Assembly: GCA_963575745.1 (NCBI GenBank)
Contig: CAUYUJ010016065.1
Location: forward strand, 1-64,000
DNA length: 64,000 nt
Direction: 5' to 3'
DNA from: Prorocentrum cordatum
Taxonomy: Eukaryota > Sar > Dinophyceae > Prorocentrales > Prorocentraceae
Part shown: positions 41,753-53,344 of the stretch, piece after piece
Layout: every line of letters starts with the position of its first letter
How positions within the stretch are numbered: position 1 is the first letter of the stretch
Translations under genes and position numbers: made by a program
Notes under the pieces: generated by a model
Databases searched by the model: none
The model's input: only the letters and a program-made list of their open reading frames with translations
What the model was told of the DNA's origin: nothing

Positions 41753-41812
41753 TAGGGGGCCACATGCGAACCCTACCCCTACCCCCCACGATTTCTGGCA
41801 TGTGGCCCCCTA
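41753..41812. mobile_element. Short foldback element, copy 1
   Basis: TAGGGGGCCACATGC at the left pairs with GCATGTGGCCCCCTA at the right around a C-rich centre with CCCACGATTTCTG. A related 79-bp copy is at 52590-52668. Confidence 0.7.
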
Positions 41813-41973
41813 ACATGTACACATATACTGTGCTTGGGCCGCCAGTTGCCACTGGGTGGTGGACAAACGCAGCACTGCAGAGAGGAGATGCTCCTGGCCC
41901 CGTGCGTGCGCACCGTCCCTCCGCCCCTCGCTCGCTCAGAGCCTGCGGGGGGAGCGGCCCCCAGGACGACGAG

Positions 41974-42165
41974 GGCACCCAGGGAGGACGACGAGGGAGA
42001 AGAGGAGGACGACGAGGGAGAAGAGGAGGACGACGAGGACGACGAGGGAGAAGAGGAGGACGACGAGGGAGAAGAAGGGACGACGAGGACGACGAGGGAG
42101 AAGAGGAGGACGACGAGGGAGAAGAGGAGGACGACAAGGACGACGAGGGAGAAGAGGAGGACGAG
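41974..42165 (+). repeat. GACGACGAGGGAGAAGAGGAG repeats
   Basis: A 21-bp purine-rich unit with 12-bp intercalations. Depending on frame it reads as Asp/Glu-rich or Arg/Gly-rich protein; I see no support for a gene. Confidence 0.9.
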
Positions 42166-43480
42166 GCCAAGGGGCAAAGCGGCGACGACGGCCACGGAGC
42201 GCAGAGGCACGGCGCACGCGGGAGGAAGGGCGTGGCGAGGGGAGACGACGGGCGCCGACGAGACACAGACGAACGGACGGGGAACACATCGGCTTGCCGT
42301 CGCTCGGACGTCCATTTCCCGTGCACTTTTCGTGCGTGCTTCTTTCGCTCGATGATCCAGGATGTTCCTCAAGGGTCCCCGCCGAGAAAAAAATACGCAC
42401 GTCCGAGCGATGCCAGGTCGGGGGCCCCCGCGTGCTTCAGACCAGAGGAACGCAGATCTGGGTGTGCACTGCCCGCTGCCCCCGGGCAGGCCACCCTCCC
42501 GAGGCCGGCAGCGGCGCGCACGCCCCTGCTGGCGTCGGCCGGGGAGAGGCGCACAGAGGCCGCCCCGGGGCTCCCGGGGTGGGCTCTGGCCGCGGCGTGC
42601 GCGGGCGCGCACATCAGACAGGCGCGTTCCACGACTCGCAGATGAAACTACTCGCAGATGGTCTGGATCCGCCATGGGGGATCTGCGATGCACCACATCG
42701 CTGTGGACGTGCATGTGCTTCGGACGCTTGCGAGCAGGCGCTTTTTGCGAGCCGTGGAACGCGCTCGGCGACGCACCGATCCCGCCGCCCGAGGGTCCCC
42801 GACCCCGAGCTCGTTCGCCAGCGACACCACGTGGTCCACGAGGTGGCTCCACTGGTCGTCCTGCGCGGCACCATCAAGAAGAGGAGGAGGAGGAGGAGGA
42901 GGGAAAGGAGGAGGAGGAGGAGGAGGAGGAGGAGGAGGAGGAGGGGGAGGGGGAGGCAGAGGAGGAGGAAGATGAGGAGGAGGAGGGGCCTGCTCAATCA
43001 AAGGGGGGGAGGGGAGGGAACTAGACCTGGCAGCGGCGGTGCGCTGCCGACAAGAGCGGCGACAGAGATTTCGAGCGCGCACGGGCCATGGGCGGGGCGG
43101 GGCCATCGGGCCCTCGTCGGCGATGAGCGGGCGGTCGGAAGTCGAGGCGTCCCCCCGGGAGCCTGCCCACACCGAACGATGCTCCAGACCTCCCGGGTCA
43201 CAAGTCGGCCATCCGGCCGCCGTGCGGGACACCCCGGGCAACCACGGAACGCTCTCGGCGAGGCGCAGCTGCCGGAAGGCGAAGGCATCCCGAGGCTGGA
43301 AAGCCGCCGACGCCCAGCGAAGACGCCTGGAGACCTCGAGCCTCGAACCTTCGCTCCTCCCTGTCGTTTGGCACTCAGGGGCAAATGCACACCCCCCCTG
43401 GGCCAGTCCTGAAAGCCGGATACGTGGGTCTAACGCAGATGGATTCGCGGAGCGGAGCGCACACACACACACACACAAAA
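42166..43480. other. GC-rich sequence with a GGA tract, no recognised gene
   Basis: Long overlapping frames on both strands (for example 42648-43505 minus) contain no domain I recognise. They owe their length to GC content and the (GGA)n tract at 42879-42990. Confidence 0.45.
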
Positions 43481-43484
43481 AAAC

Positions 43485-43804
43485 AACATGCATACATACA
43501 TACATACATACCTACCTACCTACCTACATACATACATACATACATACATACATCCATACCTACATGCATGCATGCATGCATGCATACATACATGCATATA
43601 CATGCATACATACATACATACATACATACAGATATATCTGCATACATACATACATACATACATACAGACAGACAGACAGACAGACATACATACATACATA
43701 CACATATCCATACATACATACATACACACATACATACACATTCATACATATACATACATACATACATATACATACACACACATATACATATACATACACA
43801 TATG

Positions 43805-43854
<50 letters not shown>

Positions 43855-43861
43855 CATACAC

Positions 43862-43907
<46 letters not shown>

Positions 43908-44050
43908 GCATACATATACATGCATGCATGCATACATACATACATACATACATATACATACAGACAAAAACACATATATATATATATATAAATATAGATG
44001 CACACATGTATGAATATATATATGTATATGTATGTATGTGTATGAATGTA
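43485..44050. repeat. (ACAT)n / (ATACAT)n microsatellite
   Basis: Starts with (CA)n at 43460, then ACAT, ACAG and TACATA variants. Tyr/Ile/His/Thr and Cys/Met/Tyr/Val frames arise on the two strands. Confidence 0.98.
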
Positions 44051-45690
44051 TGTTTATGTAGTATTGCGCTAGTGGGTGCCTTCATGTAATAATATGTTCG
44101 ATAGATGCAAGATGTTTGCGCGGGGATGCAGTTGTGCAGCTTCTTTCACTCCTGCATTATGTCGTGCCCCGCTCCACAATAGTTGCGTGCTGTCGCACGC
44201 ATGCTACATCATGCACGGATGCCCCTCTCACCGCCGACCAATCTGCGCCAGACACACTACTCCAGCTTAGACATCCCCTAGCGATAACGAGGGTTTCAGG
44301 TGGAGGGGAGGAGAGGGCTGGGTGAGAGGGGAGGAGAGGGGGGGGGCAGGGAGGGGGTAGGGGGGAGAATGGGGGAGAGGGAGGCGGGAGAGGGGGGGAG
44401 GGGGCGGAGAGGGAGGGGGAGGGGGCAGGTCACGTCACGGTTCGCGCCGGCGCCGCCTGGGAATGCCTGAGAATGCTCGTTCCCAGAAGGCGCTGGCGCG
44501 CATCGTGTCGCGACCAGGGCGGGGGGCGAAGCAGGTCACAGGCCCTACCGCTTCCCAAAGTGCACTGATCGCGTCTCGGGGGGACGTGGCCGAGAGAAAG
44601 GCCCTCCGCAAACGAACGCCAACCATTGGGAACCGGCTCTTTGCTTCTTTTCCTGTCGCGTGCTCGCCTTTCGTCTCCGCGCAACTCTTTGGGGCTCAAG
44701 CTGTTGCCGCTGAGCCTGGCGCACTCTCCACCCCCGAGCCACACCGGCGTGGGCCGGCGTCTCCCGAACGACGCTCTGGCGAGCTGCGACAGCGGCGCTG
44801 GCCCTCTCGCTCCTGGGAGAAACTCGGATCTACGAGCTGCACATGGGGTCATCTCTTCTGGCCCCGTCGGGTTCGGTGGACGCCACCGAGAGGCACACGC
44901 GGGAGAGCCCGCGATTGCCATCCTACGAGACGCTGGACAACTTCATGACTTCGCGTCACCGAAGGGACCAAATGTGCAGGAATCTGGGGAACGGCAACGG
45001 CGAGATGGTGCTGATGGTCATGGGGCTGTATCCCAAATAGAAAGGCGACACCCACCGGATCTACGTCCGCCCCAATCGCTCCTTGGCGGCGGTCGACAGC
45101 AAGGAGCGAAGACAAGGACACCCAACAACCCAAACGCGGACTTCTCAGCCCTGTCGGCGGACGGGAAGAGTACCGCAGTGAAAAGTGCCACCGAGAAGCA
45201 AATGGAAGTCTAGCAAGGCTGGTCAAAGCTAATAACGGTCGTGCAGTATTTTCGCTCTGGCTTGGCCTGGATCTGGACCACGTGGTCGCGGGAGCTTCAA
45301 TCTTCTTCGTCTGGAGTTTGGCCATTTACGTCAGGGCCTTAAGGTGGGCGACGTGGCTGGTCGAGAAGATGGGCGACGCGGGATACGCGATGCCGGAGGT
45401 GAGCGGCTTCAGGGCATACCTGCACGACCTCTATGGCTGGACCTGGGTCAGAGTACCATCCTCCAACAGCGGTCAAACTGAGGAACACTCGAGGGTACCC
45501 TCCAACACCAAGATGCACAATCACATCCAGCACACACACAAGAAGAGCACTAGGGTACCGTCTTCGGGCGGACCTCGATCTTACACCTCGGCCCGACATT
45601 TAGGAGGCAACTTCTGGGAGGTCTTCGCCGGAAGGATTAAGGAGGATTCAGCCCCATTTGGGAGCTGTTACGCCGGAGTGGGCCTCGGAT
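44051..45690. other. Mostly unrecognised; possible gene fragments at 44.8-45.5 kb
   Basis: 44295-44430 is a G-rich (GGGAGAGGGGG) tract. From about 44840 to 45480 the plus strand has balanced pieces in changing frames (LPSYETLDNFMTSRHRRDQM, KGDTHRIYVRPNRS, YVRALRWATWLVEKMGDAGY). They suggest a decayed or spliced gene, but I could not assemble or identify it. Confidence 0.35.
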
Positions 45691-45691
45691 T

Positions 45692-45780
45692 AAGCGGGAT
45701 TAAGCCAGAACAAGCGGGAGCAAGCGGGATTAAGCCGGATTCGGCGGGATTCGGCGGGATTAAGCTGGATCAAGCCCGAT
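45692..45780 (+). repeat. GCGGGATTAAGCC minisatellite
   Basis: GGGATTAAGC and GGATTCGGCG units repeated about seven times. Confidence 0.88.
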
Positions 45781-45904
45781 TTCTGACCAGGACAAAATCC
45801 GCCGACCCCTTGGGTCATCGGCGTGTGAGATGCTTCCCCCTCCCCAAACCCCTCCCCCGGGAACCCGGTCCGGTCGATTTGGAGGGGGGGGGGGTGCCGA
45901 CCAC

Positions 45905-46620
45905 GAGCGACTCACGACGCTCTTCCGGGCCCAAAAGGGCCCAAATACGGGCCAAAAAGGCCCCAAGAGGCCTCCCAGACGTTCCAAGAGGCCCCCAGAC
46001 GCCCCAAGAGACCGCCTATACGCTTTAAGAAGCGCCCAAGAGGCCCCAAGAGGCTTCCAAGACGCCCCACGAAGGCTCCAAGACGCCCGAAGAGACCTCC
46101 AAGACGCCCCAAGAGACCTCCAAGAGGCCCCCGAGGCCGCCCCAAGAGGCCAAAATCGTTGATTTTCATTGTTTTTTTTCAATGTTTTCGTCATTTTCGC
46201 TTTTTCGGCCTTCCGACGCTCCAAGACAGCCCAAGAAACTCCCAAGACTGCTCCAAGACGGCACAAGAGGCCTCCACGACGCCCCCAAGACGGCCCAAGA
46301 GAGCCCCCAGACGGCCCAAGAGCCGCCCAAGGCGGCCCAAGAGAGCCCCCAGACGGCCCAAGAGCCGCCCAAGACGGCCCAAGAACCTCCCGGAAACGGG
46401 CCTAAGAGGGGCCCCAGAGAGAGAGAGACCACGCACCGGAAAACCCAGCCTTACGCCCCAAGAGGCCCCCAGGAGGCCCCACGAGGCCCCAAAGAGGCCC
46501 CAAGAACCCCCCAAAAGGCCCCCCAGACGTTCCAAGAGGCGCCCAAGAAGCCACAAAGAGGCCCCAAAACGGCCCCCAAGAGCCTTCGAAACTGCTCCAA
46601 GAGGCCCGCGAGAAGCCCCC
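45905..46620 (+). repeat. CAAGA arrays with TTCCGACGCTCCAAGAC marker
   Basis: Arrays 45940-46150 and 46225-46620 are separated by a T-rich spacer and the marker GGCCTTCCGACGCTCCAAGAC near 46207, as in the composite repeats. A CTC tract follows at 46705-46860. Confidence 0.85.
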
Positions 46621-46883
46621 CCGCAAGATCCCATCGGACATCTCCGAACACACCGGTTTTTCGAGTCGCGCCCAGCCCCATAACCCGGAGCCTCATCTCA
46701 GTGTCCCCCTCCTCCTCCTCGTCCTCCTCCTCCTACACTTCCTCCTCGTTCCCCTCCTCCTCCTCTTCCTGTCCCGCTTCAGCTCATCCTCGCCGATGTT
46801 TCTCCCCCCCATTTTCCGCCTCACCCCCCATCCTCCTCTTCCCGTCCTCCCTTTTCTGTCCAGTACGCGCAACCGATTGGGCA

Positions 46884-47321
46884 TCATTTGCACGTCTTGC
46901 ACTTTAGGGTGCCCTTCTTTGCGTCGCGCGGGACATTGTGCGGGTCGGGGAACGCCGACTTTGGTAGTCCTCTCTTGCACGCGCCGCTGCACTGATAAGC
47001 CTTGCAACTGCGCGCTGTGAACCCGAGTTCCTCGCAGCTTCTGCACACCACTTTAGCTCCTTTCGCCGCTCGATGATGTTCCACTTGCTTCTGCTTCAAA
47101 TGTTTCGTGTCCGAGAACGCGCCTTTGCACGCCGCGCACGTCAGCGGCTTCGCGTCCGCCTCTGCTTTCCGCTTGCGATTCTCTGCATCCGCCTTCTCGT
47201 TCCGCCCACCCTTCTCGTTGCGGGCGCACGCCCTGCAAAGCCTCTCCGACGCATCTTTCGAGTCGTACTGGTTCGCCGCCACTTCCGCCTCCGTCGTCCG
47301 AGATTGCCTCCAAAAAAACAA
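46884..47321 (-). CDS. Zinc-module protein fragment, paralogue of 6428-7438
   Basis: A 145-residue frame with C-x2-C pairs at 29, 62, 93 and 141 and C-x3-C at 111. Pairs 62/93 and 111/141 are spaced 30-31 residues, matching the modules at 6.4-7.4 kb, and the linkers are similar (VEHHRAAKGAKVVCRSCEEL versus KHHRHSDRDLVCPSCAE). A Lys/Glu/Ala/Arg-rich helical segment lies between the first two pairs. It ends right after the last Cys pair. Upstream no helicase sequence is visible, so it is a partial copy or a separate exon. Function unknown. Confidence 0.6.
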   Translation of the reverse strand: MFFWRQSRTTEAEVAANQYDSKDASERLCRACARNEKGGRNEKADAENRKRKAEADAKPLTCAACKGAFSDTKHLKQKQVEHHRAAKGAKVVCRSCEELGFTARSCKAYQCSGACKRGLPKSAFPDPHNVPRDAKKGTLKCKTCK

Positions 47322-48265
47322 GGGGTCGGCGGTGTGGCGTAAGCCTACAGAATCAGAATTTGACCTCCCAGGAGTTGCATCTAAACGACATTACTTGGGC
47401 ATGTCGATGGAGCTGCCCATCCTGGCGGGATCCTTGCTCTTCAATGCGTGGCCCGTGCTCCAGAGCTCGCGTGGCCACCGCTCCCCTCTCCGCCTGGTTT
47501 TTCGAGTCGCCGGCAGCCGGCGACGCGGACGGCGACGGGAAAGCGGGCACTGCGGTGGCCTCGTCCGATTTCGGAAGCCGCGAAGGAATTCAAGGAGATG
47601 AAAAGCACAACCCGCTGGTCGGAAGAGAAGGGGCAGAAGCGTGAAAAGAGGAAGGCTCTGGAACTAGATGCCAAGATCGGGCTCCCGCACGCAGCTTCAA
47701 TCCCCAACCCCCCGAGCCGAGGCAAACGCGGCCCGGGAGTCTCGAAAGCTCCCCGACGACCAAAGCAGGCCCCACCACGCACCCAAGACGGTCCAAGACT
47801 AACCCGAATACCTCACATAAAATTCCAGGACGCCTAAGATGGGTCGCAGCCGCACCCAAAAGGGCTTCAAGAGCCCTCCATAGAGATGGCCCCAAAAAAT
47901 TGCCCAACTCCCGCAAGCAAACATACACGTGTAGACTATCCGACTCAACCGTCACGGCGCTGACAACCTGTCCACAGGCTCCCGTGGGCATGGGGAACGA
48001 ATTAAAATCAAAGGGGTCGGCAGATGTGGCCTAAGCCTTGAATCCACGTCCGGAGGTGACGTGTTGCCGGAGGCAGGTCCGCGGAGGCTACAATGCAACG
48101 TATCCTATGTATGCAATGATTGCATAATTGCTACATATTGTTTTGGGTTACATTATTATGTACCCCCCCTAACCCCCCCCAGGGGCCACGCCACTTCCGC
48201 CGACCCAAAGTGGCCCCTCCCTCCTGCGCCTCAAAAACCCACCGAAACCTATAGAAAATCAATGA
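47322..48265. other. No recognised gene
   Basis: Non-repetitive sequence. Frames across 47350-47840 on both strands are unrecognised. Confidence 0.4.
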
Positions 48266-49200
48266 GTTGGGCCTGATGGCCCTCTTGGGGCCCAACAAGG
48301 CCTCAAGACGGATCGAGATGGCCCCAACAAAGACCCCAAGACGCCCCAAAACGGCCCCCAGAGGACCCCCAAGAGCACCTCGAGAAACCAAAAACCATTG
48401 ATTTTCCAACAGATTTCAGCGTTCCCGCCTATTTCGACTCTCAGAGGTTCAGGACAGCTGAAACAGCCTCCGAAGTGGCCCCCAGAAGGCCCAAGAAGCC
48501 CTCAAGAGGGCCCCAGAACGGCCCAAGAGGGCCACCAGACAGCCCCAAGAGGCCCCCAAGACGGCCCAAGAGTACCCCAAGACAGTCTCCGAAGGGACCA
48601 GACAGTGCAATAGCGCCTCCAAGACGCCCACACGGGGCCCCAAGAGGTCCCCAAGAGGCCTCCCAGTGGCCCCCAAGAGGCCTCCCAGACGCCCCCGCGA
48701 GTACCAGAGAGGCCCCAAAGAGGCCTCCAAGGGGCCCCCAAGAAATTCCCAAAGGCCCGACAACGACTGGACTGTACGTGCTCCGGACGTGCACACCGCG
48801 AAGCGAGAGGAATCCACGTCCGAAGTGAAGTGTCCAAAAGCCTTCAAGATGGTCCAAGAGGGCACCACAAGGACCCCCAAGAGCGCCTCCAGAGGCCAAA
48901 ATCATTGATTTCCGTAGGTTCTTGACAGATCTTCACGTTCGTCTCTATTCATCCTTGGAGGTCCATGACGGCCCAAGCAGCCTCCGAAATGGTCCCAGGA
49001 CGGCCCCAGAGGCCCCCAAGAGGATCCCAAGACGGCCCCAAGACGGCACAATGAGGCACCCAGGAGTCCAACAGGCCCCCAAGACGGCCCAAGAAGACCA
49101 AAGAGAGCCCGAAGGCGGCCTCGAGAGGCTCACAAGATGGCCTCCGAAGGAGCCAAACGGCGCAAGAGCGCTCCAAGACGGCCCAAGACGCGCCAGAGAC
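48266..49200 (+). repeat. Two CAAGA arrays with ATTGATTTTC spacers
   Basis: Arrays 48270-48385, 48460-48890 and 48965-49200, each separated by a spacer starting CATTGATTT and CCGAARTGG. This is another variant of the composite repeat. Confidence 0.85.
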
Positions 49201-49620
49201 CGGTATCCCTCTTGGCGCTAGAATGCGCAAAGGGTCCTGGCTCAGCGTCGGCATATCGTTTGGCTGCCACGGTATTACTTCGCAAACCTAGGCGCGCCTC
49301 CCTTGCGTTCTGGGGCGCGTCCTGCATGGCTCGTTGGCTGTGAGGACGCACCAGGACCCTGGCTCACGTCGCAATGTATGTATGCGGTTATTTATGTTCA
49401 TGAAGAAAAGACCCGCCCAGCCCACCGTGGAGATATAATGAACAATTAGGGCGGCTACGCCAGGCAAATATGTGGGGGTTGGGTGAGATTTGATATGAGA
49501 CCGACTGCAACTCGAGCTCATACATTTGTGACATGGCTACGATAATTTCGCGGCAAGCCGGTAGTTTAAGACGTACTTGGCCTTCTGGGCCCTCTTGGTG
49601 CGTTTGATTGGAGATGAAGG

Positions 49621-49652
<32 letters not shown>

Positions 49653-49790
49653 TTCTCCCTCTCTCTGACGTATTCTATCTGCTCTGCTGGCCCCCCCCGC
49701 CTGTCCCCCAAGGCGAAGCGATCATAACAAGCGGGCTCACATCCGTCCCCCGAGACCCCCGACCTCATGATTGTCTCATGACGTCGACTT
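49201..49790. other. Unrecognised, with a (TC)n run
   Basis: The only repeat is (CT)n at 49620-49670. No gene seen. Confidence 0.4.
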
Positions 49791-49794
49791 CAAG

Positions 49795-49945
49795 AGATCT
49801 CGACCCATCCCCTGGGTGACCGGCTTCTCATCCTGCGTCGCTCCTTGACGGCCCCGAGGCCCGGGAAGAGCGCCCCCTGGAGGCCGGAAAAGACGAAACA
49901 CCTCCCGCCGCGACTTCTTCATGATCCGAGGGGGTCTGGGCTTAG
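49795..49945 (+). repeat. Dispersed repeat, GATCTCGACCC family
   Basis: About 150 bases from AGATCTCGACCCATCCCC through GGCCGGAAAAGACGAAACAC to TCCGAGGGGGTC. Relatives: 52671-52740 (3' part), 53345-53475, 53688-53815, 56728-56875 and 62800-62890 (5' part). Confidence 0.8.
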
Positions 49946-50082
49946 GTCGGGCATGTCCTCCCACGGGCGGATTTTGGACGAAACGTCAAAAGAGTCAGAA
50001 CTAGTCAAACATAACCAAACATCGTACCGACAAAAATCACAAAAATAGCCCAACAACCATTTCTAAAAGCCGTCCCCAGATC

Positions 50083-50262
50083 GGGAGCGGCCAAGAGGGG
50101 GGTGTCCAAGAGGGGGGGGTGCAAATCATGACCGGCGGCATGTGCGCGGCCCAGGGGGGGGGCCAGGGACGTAATGAAATAAGAAGGGGCGCCATGAAAT
50201 CTGGGGAAACATCGTGGCTCACGCCAGGATATCCACCCCCCCCTAGTCATCACCCCCCTCTT
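50083..50262. repeat. Dispersed repeat next to the MITE, copy 1
   Basis: ATCGGGAGCGGCCAAGAGG through CATGACCGGCGGCATGTGCG to TAGTCATCACCCCCCTCTT. It matches 62426-62602 plus 62751-62775. Confidence 0.9.
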
Positions 50263-50412
50263 CCCTGACCTTCCAGAGAGCTATTTTTTTAGCACTGGAG
50301 ATCTAAAAACCTAAAAAAACTAAACGAAACAGCCTAAAACCAAGACGTAGAATAGCCCTGGGATAGGCTTTTAGGTCGGGTGCTATTTTTTAGCCCTCCT
50401 GGAAGGTCAGGG
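50263..50412. mobile_element. MITE-like element, copy 1
   Basis: 150 bp with inverted ends CCCTGACCTTCCAG / CTGGAAGGTCAGGG and a subterminal GCTATTTTTTTAGC. The interior AAACGAAACAGCCTAAAACC and GACGTAGAATAG is almost identical to the copy at 62603-62750. Noncoding. Confidence 0.85.
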
Positions 50413-50511
50413 TTTTCCGCCCCCGACCAGACAATTCTCTTACTGCTTCCGAGTTGTCCTCCCGTGGAGGGGCAGGCCCGAGGGAAGCCCGGGCCCCCTG
50501 ACGCTGCCCCG

Positions 50512-51210
50512 GTGGAGCAGGGGCCGACCGCCCCGGCATTTCTGTAGGCCTGCCACGAGGTGTTTGAAGGGGAACTGGGACACACAAATAAATACACACA
50601 AATAAAAATATCCCCCATATTGTCCCATATTTTCCGGGTTTTTGTCTTCCCCCCCACTTCCCATATTTTCCTATATTTTCCTGGGAGTCGACGATTAATT
50701 GTGTCTGTGTGTTTCTTTCCCTCCTGAGTGTTTTCAGAATCTCCAAAATGCTCTAAGAACCAAAACAGCACCCATGCGTCATGTTTTTAGAACCTCCAGA
50801 TGCTCTAAGACCTGCATTTCTGTAGGCCTGCCACGAGGTGTTTTCAGAACCTCCAGAATGCTCCAAGAACCAAAACAGCACCCATGCGTCATGTTTCTAG
50901 AACCTCCAAATGCTCTAAGACCTGCATTTCTGTAGGCCTGCCACGAGGTGTTTTCAGAACCTCCCAAATGCTCCAAGAACCAAAACAGCACCCATGCGTC
51001 ATGTTTTTAGAACCTCCAGATGCTCTAAGACCTGCATTTCTGTAGGCCTGCCACGAAGTGTTCTTAGAACACAAGCCCCATGTGCCAGAACAAGACAGTA
51101 CCAGCCAGAAGTGTCCTGAGAACCCTTCGTGGAACCCACAAGAGGTTCTTGAAACACTCCTTGGTAGGCCCATAGGCACGCCAGGACGCTTCGCCACTGC
51201 TTGACCCAGA
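50512..51210 (+). repeat. Dispersed repeat with 110-bp tandem expansion
   Basis: Begins GACCGACCGCCCCGGCATTT. After about 200 bases, a 110-bp unit starting TGTTTTCAGAA occurs at 50729, 50839 and 50949, with a diverged fourth start at 51059. It ends GACGCTTCGCCACTGCTTGA. Related single copies: 55831-56056 and 63153-63388; the end alone is at 51707-51740. Confidence 0.88.
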
Positions 51211-51895
51211 GGTCTTAGGAGTCCCGAAACGGTGCGGCGACAGACCGTGCGGTGACCTCGGAATCCCCGAGAGGCCTATATGAGTATCGTTTAACCGATC
51301 CCCATCCCCACCAGCGTGGGCTGGGCCCCGCTGGCCGATTTACCCCCCTAGATGGGAACGTAGGCCGCATCCTCCGGGTTCCGAGGGGTGTATCCCCAAC
51401 AGGGGGTGTGATTAATTTGGTGGGGGTCTCGAAGGGGATGAGCATGGGGATGGGCATCGGTAAAACGATACTGACTACAGTCAACCCGCGGAGTAAGGAT
51501 GCACGATGAGGATGCAAGGGCCTTGGAAAGCCATGTTGGCGTTTTTCGAGCGGAGCGCCGCCGAATACCGAAGGATGCAGCCCGCCCCAAGGGTACCCAT
51601 AAGGGGCTGACCAGCGAAAGTTGCCAGGGATGCACCGAGGGGGCAAGAAATGCAAGGGTAACCTAGGGCAAAATGCTGATCCTTACTCCACGGGTGGACT
51701 GCATAGGCACGCCGGGACGCTTCGCCACTGCTTGAGGCCCAGAGGTCCCTGCTCGGCAGGAGCGGGCCCGGCGCGCGCGGCTCCGCGGCCGGCGCCTCCC
51801 ACGGCGCGTCCAGCCGGGCCATCTCGCCCCAGAGCAGCGGCGCCCGCTGCTCCCGCTCCTCGTGATGGGCCTGTTTTCCACCACCGCCACCACAA
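51211..51895. other. No recognised gene
   Basis: Contains TAAGGATGC...GGCCTTGGAAAGCCATG near 51493, related to pieces at 61995 and 62280. Confidence 0.4.
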
Positions 51896-51897
51896 GT

Positions 51898-52060
51898 TGG
51901 CGGGGGGAGGGAGGAGGAGGAGGAGGAGGAGGAGGAGGAGGAGGAGGAGGAGGAGGAGGAGGAGGAGGAGGAGGGAGGAGGAGGAGAGGAGGAGGAGGAG
52001 GAGGCGGAGGAGCAAAGGAGGAGGAGAAGGAGGAGGAGGAGGGTGGAGGAGGAGGGACCC
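51898..52060 (+). repeat. (GGA)n purine tract
   Basis: About 160 bases of GGA/GAG triplets; Gly, Arg or Glu frames result. Confidence 0.97.
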
Positions 52061-52589
52061 CCTCCCCCTCCAGCTTATGGTGGTGGTGGTGGTGGAAAAC
52101 AGGCCCAGCTCCTCGGAGGCCGCGGCGCGCCGCTGGCGCGCGCGCGGGCTCGGCGGCGCGGGCGCCGCGAGCTGCACGCGCGCCAGGCACCGGGCGACCT
52201 GCGTCGCGGGCGTCGCCTCCTGCCGGGGGGGCCTCCCCCACCAGGTCGGGGGTGCGCAGACGCGGATCAGCGACCCATGGATGCGGTGCGCGGTCGCTGC
52301 CTCCATGGATCGGGGGTGCCCTCCCCAGCATGCGGCCGGTGCCGCCTCGCTCGGCGGCGGAAGTCCGCGATTCCCCATATGGAGACGGGACCCGTCGCTG
52401 ATCCACGCCCCCTTGATCCATGTTTGCGATCGCCTGCCCAGAGCCCCGAGGTCAGGACTCGCTCAGAACGTCAACCCCCGGAAGCCTCGGCCCATCCCCC
52501 ATCCCCGGGGGCCAGGTCTCTCTCCTCCAGAGAGTCGGCTCAAGGTCGTGCCTTGCCGGTCCCATGGGGCCCGGGAAAGGCCCCCTGGA
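52061..52589. other. GC-rich, no recognised gene
   Basis: Long frames on both strands have no recognisable domain. Confidence 0.4.
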
Positions 52590-52668
52590 TAGGGGGGTAC
52601 ATGCGAACCCTACCCCTACACCCCACGATTTCTGAGGGGGAGGGGTAGGATTCGCATGTGGCCCCCTA
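52590..52668. mobile_element. Short foldback element, copy 2
   Basis: TAGGGGGGTACATGCGAACC pairs imperfectly with GGATTCGCATGTGGCCCCCT. It shares ACATGCGAACCCTACCCCTA and CCCCACGATTTCTG with 41753-41812. Confidence 0.72.
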
Positions 52669-52879
52669 CTGGAGGCCGAAAATGACGGAACACCTCCCGT
52701 GGTGAGTTGTTCATGACCCGAGGGGCTCTGGACCCACTGGCCGACGTGCTCGCGCCCCGAAGAGGGAAGTCCCGACGGGGAGCGTGATTCTGCCAGTTTT
52801 TGTCTTGTCGGGGTCCCCCCCCCCTCGAGGCCCTCGCCTCGCCCGACCCCCCAGGGGACAGTCAAAGCACTACTCCTAC

Positions 52880-53061
52880 GTCGGGCCTGTCCCCCTACAG
52901 GGAAGTTTTCGACGAACAAAAAAAAATGCCCCAAAAATGCACCAAAAAGGTTCAAAATATACAAAAAATAGTCCCCAGACTATTTTTGAACCATTGTTCT
53001 AATATTTTTTAGGTATTTTTTTGTCGTCGAAAAAAAAAACCTGTAGGGGGACAGGCCCGAC
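52880..53061. mobile_element. MITE-like element with about 50-bp inverted ends
   Basis: Left GTCGGGCCTGTCCCCCTACA mirrors the right end TGTAGGGGGACAGGCCCGAC. Pairing continues imperfectly through the TTTTCGACGA region. The AT-rich interior has a further hairpin (GGTTCAAAA / TTTTTGAACC). No second copy is seen in the window. Noncoding. Confidence 0.8.
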
Positions 53062-53344
53062 ACCACACTACTCGAGAGGAAAAACCAGCGCGGGGGAACC
53101 CACACATGCGACGTCCTATGGTTGTGGATGCCATGACAATGGTCACCCTGACCATCCGATCATTGAATTAAAAGTGCGTTTGAACTGTCGGAACATGTTC
53201 TAAAACTGTTTACACCAGGTGCTTACATGTTTAAGACATGATTGAAGCATGTGTTGGGCAGCTAGAAATCCTTGGGCAACATGCTTCCTCTCCATTGATC
53301 GTCGTCCACAATCCTATGTTTTCGGATGCGCGGGGCCTCCGAAA

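Noticed and set aside
41856-43505. 518-codon plus and 285-codon minus ORFs
   Set aside because: GC-rich and GGA/GACGAG repeat content, mutually overlapping, no recognisable domain.
43485-44089. Tyr/Ile/His and Cys/Met/Tyr repeat proteins
   Set aside because: ACAT-type microsatellite read in different frames.
45282-46028. 248-codon ORF as a membrane protein
   Set aside because: Only the first 60 residues look balanced; the rest runs through a minisatellite and CAAGA array.
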